Made by a program: the position numbers and the translations under genes
Assembly (NCBI GenBank): GCA_015680685.1
Contig: MNCI01014598.1
Span: 5,632-44,109, forward strand
DNA length: 38,478 nucleotides
Reading direction: 5' to 3'
From: Gnetum montanum
Lineage: Eukaryota; Streptophyta; Gnetopsida; Gnetales; Gnetaceae
The notes under the pieces: model-generated
The model's input: only the letters and a program-made list of their open reading frames with translations
Told to the model about the DNA's origin: nothing
Database searches by the model: none
In this document: piece after piece, positions 31,791-38,478 of the stretch
Numbering within the stretch: the first letter of the stretch is position 1
Layout of the letters: each line of letters begins with the position of its first letter

Positions 31791-32607
31791 TGATGAGTGA
31801 CTAGGTACCCATATGCTCAACCATACGAATACGAGCATTCATGCACGATCCAGTCGAACTCCACAGACAGGCTAGTTGTGGTATCTAGATAGTTACACGT
31901 TGATCACAGTTCGTTGTCTTCCACTTGGACTAGTATTTTCTTTGTCACGTATGGTTTAGTCAAGAGTGAGGCGTATGATGTGATCCTAACTAATGCTACT
32001 CCTAGAGACAATGGAAAATAATCTTGATTAAACTAATAAGGAATAGGAAATGAGTCTAAGCTAGCCTAAGTGTAATGAGTATCTGTTCCTTAATCATCCA
32101 TACACATATTGGACCTCATGCACGACTACCGTTATGATTACCAAGTACATATCCTAGATACACTATTGGGTTACCAAGTAGTCACACTTAAATGCTCGTG
32201 ATTAAGTCGTACTTATTCCGCATTTAACAACAAGAATAGTAAATGATGATAAATAAATATTAACTAAGAAAGCAATAAATATTAACTAAGAAAGAAATAA
32301 ATAACAAAAACAATTAACAATTAAATTAAACAATTAAACTAAGTGAATGCTACAATGATGAAGTAATCTCGATATTTATTTCTAATCATGTGCGCGTCCA
32401 AATTCGTCACACTCGAATACAAGCATCACACTACGGGCATGCACTCGGAAAATATTCTAACTCCTACGGAAACAAACTGAAAGAGTCTAGATACAAATGA
32501 AAAAAAGGATTCCTAAATGAGGCAGAAGGCCCTCTTATTTATAGGCCGGGATAGGTAGTTGCGTAAATGGGGCCCCGTCGACGCATCGACTTAATGAAAC
32601 TTCATCA
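31791..32607 (-). repeat. L-family solo LTR inserted in the L1
   Basis: 817 bp with inverted ends TGATGAG...TTCATCA, a perfect 5-bp target-site duplication and no internal element sequence. This is the classic product of recombination between two LTRs. Its orientation is minus: on that strand TGATGAAGTTTCAT starts the LTR, a GC-rich U3 (GTCGATGCGTCGACGGGG) follows, then a TATA box at 32543-32536, and the U5 ends CTCATCA. A local duplication (AATATTAACTAAGAAAG twice, 32267-32304) lies inside. It is the best-preserved copy of the family here. Confidence 0.92.
32536..32543 (-). promoter_or_regulatory. TATA box of the L-family solo LTR
   Basis: The minus strand reads CCTATAAATAAGAGGGCC, about 65 bp from the LTR start, giving a very short U3. 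Confidence 0.7.
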
Positions 32608-32612
32608 ATTAT
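32608..32612. repeat. Target-site duplication ATTAT, right of solo LTR
   Basis: Partner of 31786-31790. Confidence 0.88.
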
Positions 32613-34735
32613 CAATAAGTTGAAGATCTCCATTTTTAAGAAGAAGAAAACTCATATCTTTATTAATATTTTTTCCAAAAGAAACTTTTTTAATAACTTC
32701 TTAGAAAATATAAAAGAGATCAACTTAAATGAAATCCCAATGCTCTTTAAAAAATTCAATCGAAAAACCATAAAGACTTTGAGCTTTACCATATGCTAAA
32801 CTAAACATTATTGTTTCAATTACTTCTAGTATAATTGTTGTTCCAAAAATACTTCAATGTGATTCTATTATAAGATGAAGAATATGCATACTAGAGGCCT
32901 AGAAGGATTCCTTCCTAAAACCTGCTGAAGAAAAAATAGAAAAAACTCATTTGCTAAAAAATTATTAATAGTCTCAAGATTTTTAATGTTGAAATCATTT
33001 ATATAAAGTGATTTTAGTTTAGGTACTTGACCCTTTCCTTTTCGAAATTTTATAAATTCCTTGTAAGATTCATTTTCAATTTTTAGGTAACCCATGCAAC
33101 TTTTAGTAAGAGCATTTTTAGCATTAAAAGTATTCCAACATTATTTAACATAAAAAGATTTAGCCAAGGCTTTTTAAGTTTTCAAATCAAAGGGATTCCA
33201 GTCTAAAAGAATTTGCATTTGCTTCACAAATTCTACAAGATCCTCTTCAACTTTATGCCTACACTTAGCAAATTACTTTCAAAACCATCTAGTATAATTT
33301 CTACCTCTACAAGTAGTTCATTGCTACTAGTCAATCTAACCAATATAACCAATATGTTTCTTTTCTACATTCTATAAAGACTTCAAAATATTTTTTCTAC
33401 TAGGTCCTATGAACATATTATCATTTATACAAAATATTTTATGCTTTCAAAAGAATGAACAATTAATACTAGAGAGATAAATGCTAATAGGAAAATGATT
33501 TGATAAAGTAACATCTCTATGCACTTGTAATTTCCCTATAGGTTTGCAAAAGAAAATATTAAAGATGTAAAATCTATCAAGTTGCCAATAAATTCTATGA
33601 TTTACTTGTTGATAATTACATTAAGTATAATGTTTCTCATTTCAATGAGATAAGAATTAAGATCTAATGTTAGAAAAAATTAATTTTCTTTGAAATTGCA
33701 GCAAACAATTTTTTTCTTGAAAAGACATATTACAAGAAAGATAATTAAGTTTATCTAAATGACTTTCTACCATATTGAAATCATCTGCAATAACCGAAGA
33801 AACTTTAGATAGTGATAGAAGATATTTCCAAACCTTTTATTGATTTTTCAAATTATTAGAAGCATAAATATTACAAAGTCCAAAGTCAACTTTTTCACTA
33901 TTAGAAATAATCCAAATAACTCTTTTAATGTTGTCAAAACAAAAATTTAAAACATTTCTAGTCTTGGTTTTATTAACAAGATTTGAAACACCTCCTTTAG
34001 TAACTTCATGAGCAATAGAAAAAATAGCTTTAAAATACATTTACCAATAAAAATAATATCATGACCTAAAATTTTAATCTCTTGCAAGAAAAGAAAATCT
34101 GAAGATAAATGTTGGTTTCTAAGATGTTGCTTGACAATCTTTGCTTTTGACTTATCAAAAAAAGTCTTGAATATTCTATGATAAAATTAGCATTGAGATG
34201 TGGGATAGGTGGCCCCCATCATTGATTTTTCAACCTTAGTATTTGTTTGACAATTTATGTCAATAATAACTAATAAAGAATTATCCAATAAAAAGATTTG
34301 AAATAGTAGTAGAAATAGAAAGATCATGAGATACCTTTGGGATTTTTAAATTAAAAGAAATATTTGTAAGCATTTTATTTTTATTTTGTGCTAAGTGAAA
34401 TCTATCTACATTAGTATTTTTATTACTAGTCCTTGCTCAAAAATTTTATTTTTATAAAGAGAAGGTCTCTTTAGATACCAATAATTTACTAGCACTTTTA
34501 GAATTAAAAGGATTAGTAAAAGGTTGAGAACTTCTTGAAGAAGATTTTATTTGTACATGCTGAAAACTACCATTATTTTCCTTTTCTAAAAATTATTATT
34601 TCTTTTTCCACAAACCACTTTTTTATTAAGAATAGAAAAGATTCTAAGAACATGGCCTTCACAACGATAACAGTTGCAACATCTTCACAAATTATAATAT
34701 GTAATTTTTTAAAAAATATATATATTAATTATTGG

Positions 34736-34861
34736 TAATGAGTGGTAGTGTATTCTAACACTTAACTATACAAGTCATAAGCATTCACACATGACTAGAT
34801 CATAATCTATGAATTGATAATATAAGTATACTAGTAAGTTCTTGATAAAAGTGTTTCATCA
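34736..34861 (-). repeat. Short L-like LTR fragment or deletion derivative
   Basis: Left end TAATGAGTGG, and the following ACTATACAAG...CACATGACTAGATCATAAT resembles 16728-16800. The right end GTTTCATCA mirrors the LTR start (minus strand TGATGAAACAC). At 126 bp it would be a strongly shortened LTR. The 5-bp flanks do not match. It lies between the L1 and protein X copy 2 and marks the junction of the two. Confidence 0.5.
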
Positions 34862-34989
34862 TACCTCATGACTAATTGAAACCTCATTCTTGAATTCAAG
34901 CAAAAGGAGGATAGAGTTCATTAGAAACTTGTGGGGTTATATGGACTTAACATAATGACCTATATTTACATAATTGAAGCTATTATGAA

Positions 34990-37062
34990 TGCTACATATT
35001 GGTTCAAATGCTATTACAAAATTATCATGCAATTCATGATGGACACATATGATAGAGAACAAAACAAGACAAAGCCTAATGTAGGTCTTTTTAAATTTTA
35101 GGTGGTGATGGCTTCCTCATTAGTTTCTTCTCTTTATCATTTGGTTTCTATAATTAGAACCTGTTCAATAGCACTTTGAGTTTATCGTCCTTTATTATGG
35201 GATCATATATTGTCCATGCAAATTCAACACTATTTGTAGGAGTTGGCACTTCCCATGAACATGGAAACTATGAAAGATTTTTTTTTCCTTTTTCTTTACA
35301 TATCATGCTACAAATTTTGTTCTTTCTACATCAAAATCTCTAACCATATTTTGTAGCTCTTGATAATTTGTGATTCTTTTGGCTAGGTTTGCTGCTACAT
35401 CTTTTTGAGTTAGACTTGACTACTTCTAATTCAAAGTTTGTAATATGGAGCTTTTTTTGTGCATATTTTCTATCTATAAACTTAATTTCATACATGGAAT
35501 ACATCTTAGCTACTTGTTGTTTGAACTCTATCCTTGCTCTACCTACAGTCAACATGGCTAAGTTACCATAGCAAAGATTTGCAAACCCCATGTGCTTTGT
35601 CACATCTTCTATTTATAAATCTTTATTCTTTAGCTCAACTTAATGGACATGGGCAAAGCTATCCTTGATGGGTTGCTAATCAAGTGTTCATTCTATAATG
35701 GAACTAATCTTAGCTTTGGTTATATATATTTCTTTCTTATTAATCTACTTATACATTCCTACTTGATCCCTAAAGTGCTCCTTAAGTGTTTCATGTTTCT
35801 TGGCCTCATTCTACCATGTGTTGATATCAATGGTTGAATTTGTTTGAACTATGTGTACTTCTTCCATTAATAGGATCCTATTTTCACAAGCCAGTTATGT
35901 GAGATCAAGGTTCATTCTAGTGAAATACTCTCTAAGATGATGAATGCTTTCTTGTAGTATGTTCATTTACTTTTCAATCTTTGTCAAGGTCAATTTTTTC
36001 CAACAAATTTTTTTATTTTCCTATTCTAATGTAGCCATGGTTGTAGCATGTACATACATTTGGGCTTTTCTTACTAAGGCATTCCACATTGCTTTCTTTT
36101 TCTCCACCTACATGTGTTTTTATTTTGTCATCAATTGAGCAATTTGTTCATCTCTAAGTAGAGCTAATTGGTTAGGTGCAATATGTCATGCAAGATCTTA
36201 TCTTTCTATTTTTAATGTAGATAATTCTTCCCCTAACTCTATACTTTTTTCTTTTTTTTTTATTACATCATTGTTTTTTCCATGACCAACTTACCTTTAG
36301 TAGATAATAACTCAGACTGTACTATAGTGACATTACTAGGGATACAAAAAAGATTCTACATAACTTGTCCTATCTACAATAGTCCTTTCAATGCATATTC
36401 ATGTTCTATAAGGATTGTCGATATTGTAGCTAAGGTTTGTACATATTTCACTACAGTAATATTTACTAGTGATATAATGGAAATATTAAATAATTCTTTA
36501 ATATGATCAATCATAACTTTAGCTACTCTAACTACATATTGATGTTTTATAACCACCAAAGTGGCTCCTTCTCTTCATTCCAACATCACCTAAAAAAATG
36601 CAGTATTGTTTGAAATCTATTATTCCTAGTCATCATCTTCTCTTACCTATCAAGATACTTGTCCACTTGTGAGTCCTATGAAGATGATAAGTTTGTTAGG
36701 ATTACTATTATTGATGTTGTTGTAGCCTCAATGCGTACTAGTTTCTCTACTTAATCATTCTGGAGGTCCCTAGCTTAGAAATTTTATCTTATGATGCTTT
36801 TTGAACTCTACAAAGAACATTATTGGTGTAGCCCAAAATTTCAACTTATTGGTACAACTTTCTAATAAAAGAAGGGAATGACAAAGTTAGTTTCCCTATG
36901 TTTTTCTCCTTAAATCTTCTTTGTGTTTCTAAAAATAGCATATGAGCAATGTTAGCTTGGAATTTCCCCATCAAAATAGTGCTTCCTTTGGTAGCATAGG
37001 TGGAAACTTCATTCAAATATACAATTATCTTTGAAACTTCATTCAAATATACAATTACCTTT
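34990..37062 (-). pseudogene. Protein X copy 2: unrecognised conserved protein, degenerate
   Basis: On the minus strand the best-preserved part (35603 to 35340) encodes FANLCYGNLAML...YEIKF...LEVVK. This aligns without gaps to copy 1 at 21275-21445 (25 of 57 identical by eye). After 66 codons (67 in copy 1) comes W-T-IYDP with K-D-D-K-L-K-V-L-L (about 35165-35213), preceded by SWEVPTPTN where copy 1 has LWNIPIPN. Towards the N-terminus the sequence is K/E-rich and broken. An open stretch at 37046-36846 (GKFQANIAHMLFLETQRR, then LSFPSFIRKLY) may be its N-terminal domain, and 36374-36559 is another open piece. The family is unknown to me. The stop pattern shows a dead copy. Its end lies about 200 bp from a short L-like LTR. 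Confidence 0.6.
37003..37062. repeat. Two tandem 30-bp copies
   Basis: GAAACTTCATTCAAATATAC begins both at 37003 and 37033. On the minus strand the duplication adds ten codons at the start of the 36846-37046 open stretch and keeps the frame. Confidence 0.92.
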
Positions 37063-37620
37063 CTTGAAGTTTTATTATTTTACTATATTTTAATTTATAT
37101 TTATTTGTTGAGAATATGGCAATGGAATTATAATAGTTATACTTGCCATGAGACATTGCTCAATGGATTACAGCATGCCACATATTCTACTTTAATAAGT
37201 ATTATATTGATACACAAATTGTAATCACTATATATCTTTAGGTAGATATAGTCATTCAGTATGAAATTGGAAATGTGAAGTCCTTAAGAATCTCAAAGCT
37301 TATATGTAATTAGTAATTCGTTAAGATTGCAATAGACTATCTTTAATTTTTGAAATTATTAATATTTTTATGAATTCTTAAATATACAAAAACATCACAA
37401 AATATTTTTGTAACTATAAAAAAAAAGGAAACTGAAGAAAACCAGAAAACCAAAACAAAATCCCTCTTATCTATAAAACAAATTTAGACTAATTTATGAT
37501 AGTAATTCTAGTAAGCATTGTTTATGTTTTAACCTTTTCTAACATGCATGATAGAGGTATACCAGCTATAGCAAATTCAAACAGCTTAGGCAAACATGTA
37601 CCGTAATGTGGGCCTGGCGC
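37063..37620. other. AT-rich non-coding DNA
   Basis: No coding remnant or element end recognised. Confidence 0.4.
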
Positions 37621-37624
37621 AATA

Positions 37625-37632
37625 TGGTATAA
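37625..37632 (+). promoter_or_regulatory. Possible core promoter (TATA box)
   Basis: GGTATAAATCC occurs at the start of a less AT-rich stretch (37590-37920) that differs in composition from the transposon-derived DNA. A candidate ATG lies about 240 bp downstream. Confidence 0.35.
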
Positions 37633-37864
37633 ATCCTTCAAACTAGAGCATTCTTTTTACAGTCAGGCTCTCTTCTGTTACCATCCGTTAAGCAACGTTA
37701 GTGACCTTGGCATCTGCGCTTTGTTTTTAGCTTACAATTTTCGTTAACGGTTCTCTGGTTTTCACTTTTCAGATCTATATCATTAACTGAACAAGGCTCA
37801 AAAACAGTTAGAAATTTTGCTGCGAGTCCTGTAACTTTTATTTATTTGTCTTTTGATTTTGGCT

Positions 37865-37962
37865 ATGGTGCTTGCTGAAAAGCCACGAAGCAACAGGGTA
37901 AAGGGTAAAGGGCGTGTTTGGTTGAGTCATCTTGTCTACAAAAATCGGTATATTGTATAAAT
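37865..37962 (+). CDS. Possible first exon of a gene running toward the right edge
   Basis: ATG at 37865 starts a frame reading MVLAEKPRSNR and then a K/G/R-rich stretch, stopping at 37960-37962 if unspliced. Two overlapping GT donor-like words, AGG/GTAAAG at 37898 and again at 37905, would allow an exon of about 33-40 bases with an intron beyond. No domain can be recognised in so few residues. The support is the TATA box, the local base composition and the donor sites. It may equally be chance. Confidence 0.25.
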
Positions 37963-38478
37963 CGTTAAATTTACAGATTTACCAATCTTACAAGATCACA
38001 TCTTTGAAAGTGAAAATAAATTTCAGAGAAAACACGTAAATAAATTACTAATTCATCTTCTGAGAACCATATATAACCAAATAATAATTTAATTTAAAAA
38101 CATAAAGTGGAAGGATTCAACGTTTAAAGACTCTTACAACCAAACCGGCGTTTATCTCACATTACATTGGATAGGAAAAAAAGTAGATGATAAGGCAACA
38201 TTTAGATTATAAATTTTGCCATCTTATTGCAATTTGCAAGAATGCATTTTTATACAGTCAATTACAGCCCAAAGGCATCTTTCTTATTGATCTTTTAAGT
38301 TATATTATCTCATAGTTATCCTTCCTAGTTCCTAAAAATTCTTGTCACATAGCCTAGCATGTTACTTCAAAGCTATATAAGCATGCAAAATACTTGTTAT
38401 TCCTAACTCAACAAACTATTTCTATTGTTCATGAGTTCATCTAATAATCACAATACCCAAGGGTGTAGCACAATGATC
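37963..38478. other. Unannotated right edge
   Basis: AT-rich DNA without a recognisable coding segment. If the preceding exon is real, this would be intron. Confidence 0.35.

Larger units (their letters stand above)
31430..34735 (-). pseudogene. L1-type LINE ORF2 remnant (endonuclease and RT), split by a solo LTR
   Basis: Read on the minus strand. A short C-x-x-C...H knuckle-like segment near 34670 may be the end of ORF1. The AP-type endonuclease follows: SSDFLFLQE (about 34079-34115), NIYASNN (about 33848-33875), IADDFNMVESH (about 33762-33795; usual form G-D-F-N) and TLSNHFPI (about 33484-33512; usual form S-D-H). A linker with an open stretch (32868-33095) leads to the RT start: GFSIEFF...HWDFI (about 32720-32800) and NGDLQLIDN (about 32613-32640). 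Beyond the inserted LTR the RT resumes with PITLLNNTYKIL (31740-31780), IPKQTNFLNGSHILNNV (about 31630-31690) and the catalytic LDYTKVYDRIE motif (about 31551-31585). Homology stops near 31430, before the FADD box, so the 3' end is missing. Confidence 0.85.

Noticed and set aside
1-38478. CRISPR arrays, prokaryotic operons, rRNA or tRNA genes
   Set aside because: None seen. The tandem repeats lack the spacer-repeat structure of CRISPR, and no cloverleaf or rRNA segment was recognised; the window is plant nuclear repeat DNA.

Overview
This AT-rich window looks like intergenic DNA from a large, repeat-rich plant nuclear genome. The evidence is plant-type Ty3/gypsy (Tat-like) and Ty1/copia retrotransposons, an L1-type LINE, solo LTRs, nested insertions and heavy decay by stops and frameshifts. 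The age of the elements would suit a gymnosperm or another large-genome seed plant, but the sequence alone does not fix the lineage. I found no intact, confidently identified host gene.

Layout. (1) 1-171 is the end of an 'L-family' LTR. (2) About 3100-17618 is a minus-strand Ty3/gypsy element (B): L-type LTR at 16728-17618, Gag-protease remnant at 13414-16463, integrase C-terminal remnant at about 3100-3540, and no recognisable reverse transcriptase. B is split by element A (3797-13190, plus strand), a gypsy relative with roughly 1.5-1.65 kb LTRs, a decayed Gag-protease gene (6582-9940), two kinds of internal tandem repeat and no RT, RNase H or integrase. A is therefore a non-autonomous 'TR-GAG'-type element. 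The 5-bp sequence ATGAG flanks A on both sides, and removing A rejoins an open frame of B. (3) 17619-23171 holds AT-rich DNA, an L-type solo LTR (19285-20218), a decayed gene for an unrecognised protein ('protein X', 20640-21960) and an L-like LTR (22011-22600). (4) 23172-28193 is an old copia element with two diverged LTRs and catalytic residues replaced in integrase, RT and RNase H. (5) 28303-29017 is a tentative small secreted-peptide gene or pseudogene. (6) 31430-34735 is a minus-strand L1 ORF2 remnant cut by a clean solo LTR (31791-32607, target duplication ATTAT). (7) 34990-37062 is a second, minus-strand decayed copy of protein X. (8) 37625-38478 may hold the promoter and first exon of a gene running off the right edge.

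The two most unusual items are these. Protein X occurs twice, as diverged copies with an ungapped 57-residue block (25 identities by eye) and almost identical spacing to a second W-x-IYDP motif. The L-type LTRs share an upstream promoter region built from 14-bp units, whose sequence and copy number change between copies while the period is kept.
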